From assembly GCF_018143015.1 (NCBI RefSeq), contig NC_054742.1, forward strand, positions 58,722,853-58,786,852: 64,000 bases of DNA. The letters run 5' to 3'. Origin of the DNA: Lytechinus variegatus (taxonomy: Eukaryota > Echinodermata > Echinoidea > Temnopleuroida > Toxopneustidae). The notes below the pieces were generated by a model that was given only the letters and a program-made list of their open reading frames with translations, was not told the origin of the DNA and did not search any database. Position numbers and translations under genes: made by a program. Positions 1 to 10,685 of this stretch are shown here, piece after piece (positions within the stretch are counted from its first letter, which is position 1; every line of letters starts with the position of its first letter).

Positions 1-2
1 AG

Positions 3-3000
3 GAGAAAGCTCTTGCCATCAAACCGAGGATTGGATTCCCAGACTGGATTCGAGATACAGCCAAGTTAGATGAACACTATAAGGATGTAAGTATGGTTAG
101 ATGAGTACTATAAGGATGTGATTCAAGTTTTATGAGAACAATAAAGATGTAAGTCGAGTGAGTAGTGTAATGATGTATGTCAAGTTTAGATGGGTACTAA
201 AAAGATGTAAGTCAAGTTATATGAGAGCAATAAAGATGTAAGTCGAGTGAGTAGTGTAATGACGTAAGTCAAGTTTAGATGGGTACTATAAAGATGTAAG
301 TCAAGTTATGTGAGAACAATAAAGATATAAGTTGAGTGAGTAGTGTAATGATGTAAGTCAAGTTTAGATGGGTACTATAAAGATGTAAGTCAAGTTATGT
401 GAGAACAATAAAGATATAAGTTGAGTGAGTAGTGTAATGATGTAAGTCAAGTTTAGATGGGTACTATAAAGATATAAGTCAAGTTATGTGAGAACAATAA
501 AGATATAAGTTGAGTGAGTAGTGTAATGATGTAAGTCAAGTTTAGATGGGTACTATAAAGATGTAAGTCAAGTTATATCAGAGCAATAATGATGTAAGTC
601 AACATAGATGAGTACTATAAGGATTTAATTCAAGTTAGATGAGTACTATAAGGATGTAAGTCAAGTTAGATGAGAAATATAACAATATTAATCCAATTCC
701 ATATTTACTGTACATGTTGGTCAATAAACATTAAAATTATGAGTATGCTAAGGATGTAAGTGAAGGTAGATGAGTACTTCAAGGATTTAAATCGAGTAAG
801 ATGAGTACTGTAAGGATTTTAGCCAAGTTAGATGAGAACTATAACATTTTAATCAAGTTACATGAGGACTGTACATGTTGGTCAATAAATACAGCAAGGG
901 TGTAATTCAAGGTAGATGAGAGCTATGAAGATGTAATTCAAGTTAGATAAATACTGTAAGGAAGTCAAAATGATGAGTACTATAAAGATGTAAATCAAGA
1001 CACTTTCATGTTGCTCAGAAATGTATATTTTTGTATATATATTCTACAGGTTAATATAACAGCCTCTAGTGTATTTGAGAATGCCATGAACATCCGACAA
1101 TTTTCTCTGAAATACATGAGAGACCATTTTGATGAACCTGTTGACAAGACAGAGTAAGTAATCTTTTTTCTATTTCTGTTAAGTATTTTTGTAATATTTC
1201 TATTTTCTAAATTAAATTTCTTTTGTTTATCCTATCCGATGGACGAAGTAGAGTGAATGTCGATTTTTTTTATTTATTTAGCATTGAATATTGGTCAAAC
1301 TTAATTCTTGTGCACATTCAGTCTTTAAAATCAATGAATTGTAGAAGAATAAAAACTGATGAATGCATGATAAATTGACAGCGGCAGCAGCAATATCAAC
1401 GTCAACTATCAACCAAGGTTAAGTTTTTGAAATGTCACTGTAACTTTGAAAGAATAAGGTCTTTTTCATGGAACTTTCTTTTTGATACTTTCAGAGTTAT
1501 ATCATAAAAAGGTGAAGAGAATATTTCTATAATTTGAGTAGTCAAAACTTCAGTAACAGTAAAATAAAACATTTTTTGTGTGTTTCATGTTATCATTTTT
1601 TTTTTCATTTTTTTATAAAGTGTGATATTGAATTCAAATGGGAAATGTTTATTTGAAAAGATTTTACTTCGCATCATAATAATTCAAACCTGATACCTAT
1701 TTTTTGAAATATAGATGGGAAATGGGACCTGGTGAAGTGAATGCATACTACTCATCAACTTCCAATGAGATAGTCTTCCCCGCAGGCATACTCCAGGCTC
1801 CATTCTATGATATATCACTTCCAATGTAAGTAGTATTGGTTGCCCTTCTGATCATCTTAGCGAGAGTTGATCACAAACCTTACATTTGGAATCCATATTT
1901 GCCTCTTCTTAATACTGATTATTATGTATAAAAGAGTGAAAAATGACCATAATATAGATATAAAATAGCAGACAAGTAACAAGCTGTGATGGGCATCTGC
2001 TTTTTTACATCCATATTATGGTCATTCTTCACTCTTTGAAATAAGCTGCTTTTCTTAATTCTAGTATCCCCAAATATTATGCTGACACATCTTCACGATT
2101 GCTCATAACCGTATATATGTCTGTTTTGCATTCCTTCAGCAACCTTTAGTGGTTGCAGGGGCATTGTTTTTTCAGGCCTTCATCGTCTGTCTGACCTGTT
2201 TTCGTTTTGAGGTAGCGTTTTATAGATCTCAACTTCAAGCTTAGTTTGTGTATTCATATTGAAGGGATGATGTGATGTAAATTTAGGGACATTATGTCAA
2301 AAAAATATTCTAAAGAAATTCTTATTCAACATGTAATGAACTCAGTGCCCAACATTCTTCATCTGCTTCCTAATTTCATTTCTTGGTTTATTCTTGTTTC
2401 TATTGTTTCATGTAATAAGTACATAGGGACATGCTTACCTATGTGTTATGCGCTATTAAGAACTGACTATTATTATTATTAAGGTCACAGAGTTCAATAT
2501 ATATCGGTTTAAAGATATACCTCATTCTCATAATAATTGAAGAACCATTTGAGGAACCAACACATGGCCAATGTATGCATGTGTGTAACATGATGATGGT
2601 CTGTTTGCAGGTCAATGAACTTTGGAGCTATCGGCATGGTGATGGGACATGAACTTTCGCATGGGTTTGATAACCATGGTCGTGAGTTTGACAAGGAGGG
2701 CAACCTGAGGGACTGGTGGGGCAACGCATCGGCTCTAGCTTACAAGACCAAGACAGACTGTATGGTAGACCAGTATTCAGCCTATGAGATAGGAGATAAA
2801 AATGTGAGTATCGAGTCCTCTCTCTTGTTTTAAAACCAAGTACGCAAATATGGAATACCTACCTGTATTTTGGAACCAAAAATGTGTTGACTTGTGTACT
2901 TTGGTATCAAGTTACCACCTGCATGCTTATGGAGCTAAGACTGTATTAAGTTTGAGCCAAGAGAGTGATAAATAGAAAGTCAAATTATAACTTTTGATAG

Positions 3001-4496
3001 AAGATGAAATTCTATTACTTTTCAAAAATATTTCTTTTTCATGTTGTCTTTATATGTTTTGTGTAATCATAAGATCATTTCCTTTCTTTTCTGGGATGGA
3101 CTGTGTCTATAACAGTTCGTAACAAAATGAGAACAATGGGTGCAATTTGTTGTCGGTGCAGGAACCCTTAGCATCACACTTACGCGCACCCCATCGGTGC
3201 AGAAACACCCTTATGCACGCAACTAAGGTCGTTTCTGCGCACGTGCAATGCGCGAAAGTGGCGCTACGGGGGTTCCTGCACCGACATGACGTATTTCACT
3301 CATAATCAAGATTTGTTATTTGCCACTTGAAATTAATGTACATGCATCCAAATTTTAGTCACACACTGTTAAAACAGCAAGAAACACTACAGTCACGTAA
3401 GGGCACTTCAGATTGCAGTTGGCGACAAAGTCACTTGTAACTTTGTAACTGCTGTAATAAAACTTGTTCCTCTTTTCATGTCACAGGTGGACGGGGTGTT
3501 CACACTAGCTGAAAACATTGCAGATAACGGTGGTCTGAAGCTAGCATTCCAGGCCTATCGGGAATGGAACCAGACATACAACGACACCATGGGGTTCATG
3601 GAGGACCTTGGTCTATCTCTAGATCAGCTATTCTTCCTTGGTTTTGGTCAGGTGTGGTGTAGTTATGCTACACCTCAGAACAGGCAAATGGCCATCTTGA
3701 CAGATACCCATACAGCTGAAAAATTCAGGTAAGAGTCTTGTCTTGACCAGGGTGAAGTGTAAAATAGAATTAAGTGTGACTAAAACTTGCACTTAAAGCA
3801 GATAGTAAACTGGTTGGTGTTTCATAAAGCTGTTCCTAACTTGCGAGCCACTTTACAAACGACTGGTGACCCTTTCTTCTGAACTAAATCAACACTAATG
3901 GAAATCTTGTGTGTATTGTTTACCACAAGAAAGGATCACCAGTCATTCGTAACTTACGAACAGCTTTATTAGACACTTGCCAGGAGCCTTAATAGCACCA
4001 CCTCCCTAATAAAACCCCAATCTTGGCCGGTTCCTTTTAACCCATATTGCAACATTCTGAGCAGTGCAGTATGGTGATATAATCCCATCCGGCTCACTGA
4101 TCAATTCATCCATACCACAATAATTGTGTTACCAAGAAGCAAAACAAGTGGCAATCAAACCTTGGTCACTGGGATGAGAAACCCCCGCTCTACCAACTGA
4201 GCTGTCGCACCTCCATATTTTAGTACCCCCTTATTTATTCATATTTGAACTAAATATACAATGAAGTGGCCATATCACCCTACAGAAGTCAAAATGAAAT
4301 ATATTGTACAAGTCATATTTACAAATGTAATAAGCAAATATAATGAAAAAATGTTATAACCAATTAATAAATTTTCTATTGACTTGTATCTTACAGGGTG
4401 AATGGTGCCGTATCCAACATGCAAGAGTTTGCTAATACCTTTCATTGTCCTCTCGGGACACCTATGCATCCTGAAAAGAAATGTCAAGTGTGGTAG
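3..4496 (+). CDS. M13 zinc metalloendopeptidase (neprilysin/endothelin-converting-enzyme class), C-terminal part
   Basis: Six exons chain in phase: 3-86, 1050-1153, 1715-1825, 2611-2803, 3487-3728 and 4397-4496, all with GT..AG borders, giving 277 residues and a TAG stop. The family cleaves short signalling peptides outside the cell, and members are type II membrane ectoenzymes. Visible hallmarks are the stretch [20 protein letters not shown], the zinc motif HELSH (about residues 113-117 of the visible part), the third-ligand motif ENIADNGG (residues 173-180), a [12 protein letters not shown] block, and the terminal CQVW that ends most M13 enzymes. Zinc ligands and catalytic Glu are all present. 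Human neprilysin aligns along the whole piece. The membrane anchor and the N-terminal two thirds (about 450-500 residues) lie before the window, so neprilysin and ECE orthologues cannot be separated. No break seen. Confidence 0.94.
60..1010 (+). repeat. Minisatellite in peptidase intron, monomer ~30 bp, higher-order unit 89 bp
   Basis: The intron after the first visible exon is filled with diverged copies of a ~26-32-bp monomer like CAAGTTAGATGAGTACTATA followed by AGGATGTAAGT. Between about 172 and 616 three monomers form an 89-bp higher-order unit whose starts fall at 172, 261, 350, 439 and 528. The monomer closely matches the end of the preceding exon plus its splice donor (62-92). The exact string GATGTAAGT occurs at the real donor and about 12 more times. 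Confidence 0.9.
1378..1450 (+). repeat. Fragment of the DR1-bearing dispersed repeat
   Basis: The piece GGTTAAGTTTTTGAAATGTC with a preceding GCGGCAGCAGCAATATCAAC stretch matches the left part of the elements at 59265 and 61854. No DR1 site is left in this piece. It sits in the second visible intron of the peptidase gene. Confidence 0.55.
1933..2035. repeat. Imperfect hairpin (inverted repeat) in peptidase intron
   Basis: AGAGTGAAAAATGACCATAA at the left is mirrored at 2009-2035, with arms of about 27 bp and a loop of about 50 bp. It is probably a small foldback element. Confidence 0.7.
3152..3285. mobile_element. Short MITE-like element with inverted ends
   Basis: The ends GTCGGTGCAGGAACCC and GGGTTCCTGCACCGAC are inverted repeats of each other, with a GC-rich core carrying further GTGCAGAAAC words. 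About 134 bp, with no coding capacity. It lies in the intron before the ENIADNGG exon. Confidence 0.65.
3814..3972. mobile_element. Snapback element, TTTCATAAAGCTGTTC family, copy 1
   Basis: The left arm GTTTCATAAAGCTGTTC...CGACTGGTGACCCTTTCTT is answered by a right arm AAGAAAGGATCACCAGTC...ACGAACAGCTTTAT, so nearly the whole element folds on itself. Two more copies are at 17828 and 60899. Last intron of the peptidase gene. Confidence 0.75.
4010..4215 (-). mobile_element. tRNA-derived SINE
   Basis: Read on the minus strand, the element opens with a tRNA-like head: box A-like AGCTCAGTTGGTAGAG and box B-like GGTTTGATTGCC, spaced as in a tRNA. A non-tRNA body runs to about 4010. It is not a functional tRNA because the cloverleaf is not closed. 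It shares its head type with the SINE at 53447. Confidence 0.6.
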
Positions 4497-5092
4497 ACCT
4501 TAACAAAGCCTGAGAATTTGGGCGATCCTCTTTATGCATCATGATCGATACTGATTGATGTTGATATTATCCCCAGATTTGAGGAGTTGAATTCAAGACA
4601 GTATAATTTCATGTGTGAGGGCACTGCAGTGGCAGACCTAGCCAGGTTGAATACAATACTGTTTCAGGGGGCTATATTGTTTTTAGACATTAGTCTGTCA
4701 GCTAGATCCATGTCTGGCGGGCTGTATGTGCTCGCATCAGATGTGCACGTATTCAAATTGCACTATAATTGCATTGTCAGTGGTTCGGTGGTCCATCTAG
4801 CTGGTTCTCATCATCTTTCCGGCAATTGATTTTCACAAAAGATTAAACGGGTTTGATGTTTGATGCTGTATTTCGTTTTCCATGACAATAGGGTGAATTA
4901 TCTACATTCATGAAAGATGACAATAATACCACGACACGACTGCTGTGAATTCTCATACACTTTGCCAGCATTGAAAGGGCAATTGCATGAAAAAAGTGTA
5001 ATCTGAAAGGGTGTTGTCAAATATTTGTTATGTATGGCAGGTGATGTAGCCTGCTGACACCATAGTGGATCACACTATGCTGTTTGACATTT

Positions 5093-5800
5093 TTAAAGGG
5101 GAAACTCACCCTGAAACCAAGTTAGTAATAGAAAAATAATAAGTAGAGAAACAAATTCATGAAGGTTCTCTGAAATTCCATGAAGGAATGAAATAATTCA
5201 GAATTTTGAATAAAAATTTGTGATGTCACATTGGAAGCTGCTGCCCTATATGGTATGCAATTTACTTTCTATGAATTCCCTATTCTAAAATGGTTTATGT
5301 GGACTGAAAAAAAAATCCTATAATCATGAATGAAATAATGAGGGTTCCATGACATTTGCTCGGGCAACAATTGCTCCGCTGTAAAGTCCACATACTAATG
5401 GAATGACTTCCTTTAAACCTGGGTGTAACACCATACCCTACCCTACACCTCACCCTAAACGTGACATAATACTCAATCGCAACCCTAACCCTCAAGCTTA
5501 GACGAAATAAAGCCCAGAGTAATTGTCTCTGGAGTAAATGTTGTGTCACCATAATAAAGAATGCATTTGTAGGATCATTACCAATCATTACCAATTTTCT
5601 GAGAAATTAGCATTTTATGGATGTCAACCACACATATAGAGGAGCTGTCCGTACATGACATCACAAAATTAAATTTTTTAAGATCCATAATTCTGTTTTT
5701 CTTTGATGGATTTTTGCCAAACCTTGTTTAATTTTATTCTCTTTATATCTTTTCTTTTACTAAAGCCCACTTGAAGCCAGGTTGGATTTTCCCTGTAAAG
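5093..5800. mobile_element. Inverted-repeat element of the TTAA-AGGGGAA type
   Basis: The left edge TTAAAGGGGAAACTCACCCT is weakly mirrored by GGTTGGATTTTCCCTGTAAAG at the right. The halves also share inverted GTGATGTCACATT / ATGACATCACAAAATT stretches. A related right half occurs at 12840-13000. The ends are eroded, so the borders are approximate. Confidence 0.5.
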
Positions 5801-6961
5801 AGATCATTAAAAAACTTGAGAAAATTATTCAATCATGCAAAGTGAATTGTTCATTCACTAAAAAAAAATGAAACATTGCACAAACAAGTGGGTATCATAG
5901 TTTATTTTTGTTTTGTAACAAGTCATAGAGTCATTTTTATTGTGTGCGGTGTTTACTCCAGTTTTTTGAAAAAACATCATGTTCAAGAACTTGAACTTAC
6001 TCTCTTTCCTCTTTACTTCCTATCTATGTACATGTATATAGTTGTAAATTATTTTTAAATCTACATTATTACTCCTCACTTACCAAAAGAATGTTTATTA
6101 TATGCAGTATATCTTGAAAGAAATTACAGTGCCTTTATTTATCATATTGCCAACAATGTGATGATATCATACTCCACCAATCTCAAATTCTATCCTGATT
6201 AATTACCACTTCTCGCTTGCCATAGTTTACAATTAACCTGTTATAATATAACAGCACAGACGCAACCAATTGTGTCACAACTCTTTATACCGTACCAGGA
6301 GGATAATTTGAAAAAAGCGTGCCCAAAAATGGAATTCATACCAGTTATTTATTTCCCCAATAATGTTCAGGTGTGTGGGAGGGGGGGAAGGGTTGGGGAG
6401 TGATGTAACAGATCACTCATTCACCCCCCCACCCTCCACGGCTGTAGATATGTGATGCCATGCTTGTCAAGTGTGTGTGGGAGGAGGGGAATCGTGGAAT
6501 GTTGCAATAGACCACCCCCCCCTTACCCTTCTCTGAATACAGGTTTATATCTTGAATCTACGCCAGTGCATAAACTACCCGAGGCAAGATTTAATAATAA
6601 TTTCTGAATTTCAATTTCCTAAATTTGGATTACATTCTCTTACAGATGCTTTCTATAATGATATTTACAACTTTTAAGATTTAATCAAGCTTTACATATG
6701 ATTATAAGATGTTATGTATATTAATGTATAAGGATTTTTTTATAAGTTCTTTCTTCCAGATTTTCACTTTTGAGTGCATTGATGATACAGTACTACAATA
6801 TATGAAAAAAGAGTTTATGTTTATGGTATATCGAATTAATATTTTACAATTGTGCCTTAGATGTTTCCAAAAGTGACATTTGCTGCATGTTTTACAACGA
6901 AATGAATGTTATTTAAATTGATTTTTATGATGTGGAAATTGTTTACACCTTAAGGTAATAC

Positions 6962-7117
6962 CTTGTTTTCTAATATCCATATTAGCCCGAAGAAAATCAT
7001 TATGTAGTTATTTAACCTGTACAAAAAAAATTATGCTAGCTTGTTTTCTAATATCCATATTAGCCCGAAGAAAATCATTATGTAGTTATTTAACCTGTAC
7101 AAAAAAAATTATGCTAG
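6962..7117 (+). repeat. Perfect 78-bp tandem duplication
   Basis: The block starting CTTGTTTTCTAATATCCATA at 6962-7039 is repeated without a mismatch at 7040-7117. The identity in an otherwise diverged region implies a very recent duplication or an assembly error. Confidence 0.95.
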
Positions 7118-8663
7118 CTCAATTTATTTTCAGCAAATCATCAAAAATGTAGAAACAAGTCAACAATCTTTTCACATTGTTGTGTATCTTTTTTTTTGGG
7201 GGGGGATGACTCTTAAAATTGCATTTGCATTCTTAGTCTTCAGATGTGCTTCAAATTCATCTGTAAAGTATTGTAACTTGTGCTAGTATCTGAGGCAATA
7301 TTTTTGGTCAGAAAAAAATCTAAGTTACTGATGTATATAGAATACTTATGTATCTATTAGATGTCACAGTATTTGTCACAAAGAATTTCAGTTTCCACTT
7401 GGCTAATGTAGATTACTTCCCTCTCTGTATCAAATGTTTAGAATTTAAAATAGCTTATGGGACTGTCACTTAAACAGAGTTTAAATTTCAATGTCAACCC
7501 CCAAAATCAGTTGAGATTTCTTAAAGATATAACAGACTTGTGTAAGAAAAGGATGGCTTATTGAAATATCTATTGTATTCTTTGTAACATTACTTTCACT
7601 AATCCCCAAATTAGACTAAATTTAGATTCACGTGGCTTTCTGAAAAATAATTTCTTACTTGCCTCAGTATTTCATTATTTGTACTACGCAATCCACTAAG
7701 TATTTGATCTTACATGTAAATCAAAAAAGAGATTTTATTCCTCCTATTAATATTAATTAATGTGCAAAACATATTCAATGATTGTGATATCTAGATCTCT
7801 AAGAAGAGGTTTCCTTTCTTGTGGGACACATATAACTTTTTTTTTCAATAATGCAAAAACTTGCAAACCATTCTCTTGCCTGCAGTCTTTTGTTCCTTGT
7901 GTTATAATAAGACCAAAAAAAATGAACCTGTTATTTTTTAAATCAGAAATTCTTGTATTTAGATGAGATTTTATATAAGTCATCATGCTTTATTATTTCA
8001 TTTTCATTTACCAGAATACATCCAAGTACTTATAACTTTTATTTTCCTGATGCTTATCTTGTGTCTTTCCTTACTTACATTTGTGCAGTAGAGTTGAGTG
8101 GCTCATTGAAAAGGGGGAAAGGCTGATCAGAAAAGTTTATCACTCAAGGTTTTGGTTTTCTTTAGAATAAAAATCATTGTTTTTTCATGTACTTAAATTA
8201 TGTTTTAAAAGTTTGTTGTTGTGTGTTTCTGTAAGTATGAGCTTTAAGTTATTCCTTGTTTAATTAATGATTTTTTTTCAAAATTGTCTTATTTTTCTCT
8301 TTCTTCATGGTTTTGCATATGAATTTTGTTAGACAATAAAGGTGCTTGGATTTGCGATGTAGACCAACATTTCTCCTTGGTATTGAAAATGATTGGAAAC
8401 ATGAAGTGTAATACATAGTTACAACTCATCATGTGCAGATTTTGTATTCTATTTTTTTTTTGTTGCTTTTGGAATAAATAAAGGATGTCTGACACCTTGT
8501 CCAGTGATAGATTTTCATCTTGTTTTCACTTTTGACTTTTTCTACGTACTTCAGTTGTATCATGGAGTAATGCTTGTATATGACTTGAAAGAACAGAATT
8601 AGACCAGACCCATATTAATATTATCATTATACTTGCTGTGTTTGATAAGGTTGATAATTCGCC

Positions 8664-9209
8664 AGGAGGGGGGGGGTGGGGCACGAGTGGATACCATGCG
8701 TGACCATGGGGTCTCGAAAAGCACCCTTTTACAAGTATTTTCCATACTTATTCTGAAAATGCACCCCTTAACAATATTGGCGTGTGAAACCCTACCCTTA
8801 ACAAGTATTGGAAGTAAAACGATACCCTTAGCAAGTATTCTGAACTGAACCCCTAAACAAGTACAGCGATATTTTAATTGTTATATGTCACAGACGTCGG
8901 TTTGACCATTACCAACATTATAATTGGGTTCAGTATGGTCCACCTCCCACACCTCGTGTAAATCGGACTCTAAACACGTATTGTTGACTGTTGGGGCAAA
9001 AAGTACATCCTTTATAAAACATTTGTCTTTTATACCCTCACACACAGCTTTCCAAATGAAGTAGATACCCTTTTTCATTATTTTGTAGTGTTTTTGACAC
9101 CCTTATTACGTTACATACGTAACGTGCCCTATTTTAAAAAAGGCATCCTTTTTACTTGTTTTTTGGGTTGCGCACGGTATCCACTCAATGCAATTGGCCC
9201 CCCCCCCCT
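8664..9209. mobile_element. Poly-G/C-ended TIR element, CGAGTGGATACC family, copy 1
   Basis: The left end is a G tract followed by GCACGAGTGGATACCATGCG; the right end is GCGCACGGTATCCACTCAAT followed by a C tract, its inverted partner. Inside are repeated CCCTTAACAAGTATTGG words. A better preserved copy lies at 27975-28529. Non-coding. Confidence 0.8.
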
Positions 9210-9923
9210 AGAATATTGTATGGAAAATTATTATGTCCATTTTGTGGGGCTAATGCATTACCGGTACTTGAAATACGTATCTCCACATAGTACCATTTGA
9301 TATTTCTTTATAAAAAAATATTGCAGATTTGGGAAAAGGATCCATCCTTTTTTTTGCATGGAACATAAGAAAATGATTAAACAGAAAGATAGAGGCATGA
9401 AGAATTTATTCAAATTAGAGGAATTTATTCAAATCGGATAACTTCATATGTGAGCCCATGGAATGACTTAAATGTATAGAGGAGTTATTTGCATCAGGTG
9501 CATCATTGCAAACTCTTTATAATCTTGAGAGTACTCCATGATATGCACAAACAAGACAACTCATTCTGGCGTTTGAGTTAGGAGAGAGAGGTCTGGTAGA
9601 ATCTGAAGGTGTCTATTTAGACAAGGAACCGGGAGTGGTGCTGTGTGGCATTGTTCAACATGTCATTTCCTGTCTCTGTGGTGCCAAATTGTAAGTGATA
9701 ATGCTTATTTTATACTCTTGTGTGTCATATTTTGAGAATGATATGTTTATTTTACAGCATGGTAATCAATTAGAGACATGCTGTATGTGAAGTAATGAGT
9801 GAAGTATTAATTTAAGTCAGACTTAATTCCATGTAAAACATCCCTCGAGTTCTGATTTAAATATGCATAAAACTCACTTTAAGTTTGCCAAGCTTTAAAA
9901 TGTCCTACTTTTATAAAATTGTC

Positions 9924-10434
9924 CCCAGGGGTGGTGTGCACTCAGTATATAATGCATGGTGGGTATGTGCTGTGGAGAGGACCCACATTTTTACACTCAA
10001 ATTTCTGTTCCAAAGAATAGCATTTTTATCTTTCTGAGAAAAATACCAAAGAAAGCCGTTCCAAGCATAACAATTTCTTATCGAGAAAAAGAAAAAAAAA
10101 AATCCATTTCTAAGCTTCCCATATTTTTCGTTACGCTATTCCGTCTGCATTGATCCGCTACAATGAGCTGCACTTTTGTGAAAAGCAACACGCAGAGTGC
10201 CGTCCGACCATCGCCTCTGCGCAAGTGGACCCGGCACCCACGCGGCCGGGCTAGTTGCATGCACGTATGCCCTTTCCATAGGGATGCATACACATTTACA
10301 GACATATTTGTAGTCCTAAAGCTGTTCCAAAGACCTTCCTTTTTACAATAAGTCTGTTCCAAAGCCCGTTTTTTTGTCTCGTCCGCAGAAAATACCTTCC
10401 ATTTTTGTGGTCGAGTACCCCCCCCCCCCCCGGG
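9924..10434 (-). mobile_element. Poly-C-ended element, GTTCCAAAG family, copy 1, with 8-bp target duplication
   Basis: 511 bp flanked on both sides by AAATTGTC (9916-9923 and 10435-10442), a clear 8-bp target-site duplication. The copy at 46671-47174 is its reverse complement over nearly the whole length. Open frames on both strands here are by-products of the repeat. The 8-bp duplication fits a hAT-type non-autonomous element (inference). Confidence 0.85.
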
Positions 10435-10525
10435 AAATTGTCAGCGTTTTGTCTGTTCACATTATGATTTTCACCCTGTACTACTACCTCTTTAAGATGA
10501 CGAATGTTGATTGAATGCTACCCTG

Positions 10526-10675
10526 GGGAGTGTTTCATCAATATTTTCAAGCGACAAGTTGTCAGATCTGACATCTTTCCATGATTTTGATTGGCTGAGA
10601 GGCACTGTTCCTATGGTAACTGTCGGATAAAATGGGACTTGTCGGATAAAACGTCTGACAAGTCCTTTGATGAAA
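10526..10675. mobile_element. Snapback element, GACAAGTTGTCAGATCTGAC family, copy 1
   Basis: The ends TTTCATCAA and TTGATGAAA are inverted. The flanks share TGCTACCCTG (10516-10525 and 10676-10685), a 10-bp target duplication. The inside carries GACAAGTTGTCAGATCTGAC and its inverted counterpart. A related copy is at 58541, and an eroded piece at about 10900-11030. Confidence 0.8.
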
Positions 10676-10685
10676 TGCTACCCTG

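Larger units (their letters stand above)
4497..8660. other. 3' flank / possible long 3' UTR of the peptidase gene, no gene seen
   Basis: AT-rich with many in-frame stops on both strands. No protein family is recognised in the short open frames. AATAAA occurs at about 8473 with a GT-rich stretch after it, a possible but unproved poly(A) site. G/C-rich blocks at 6375-6530 look like a crude ~105-bp duplication. The repeats inside this stretch are listed separately. Confidence 0.6.

Noticed and set aside
172-616. CRISPR-like regular array
   Set aside because: The units are contiguous, with no unique spacers, and sit in a eukaryotic intron; this is a minisatellite.
4587-4829. 80-codon frame directly after the peptidase stop
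   Set aside because: The peptidase already ends in the canonical C-x-V-W terminus, and this frame has no recognisable domain and poor codon pattern; treated as 3' UTR.
10078-10362. Overlapping frames on both strands
   Set aside because: They lie wholly inside the poly-C-ended element at 9924-10434; the matching element at 46671 has different, unrelated frames.
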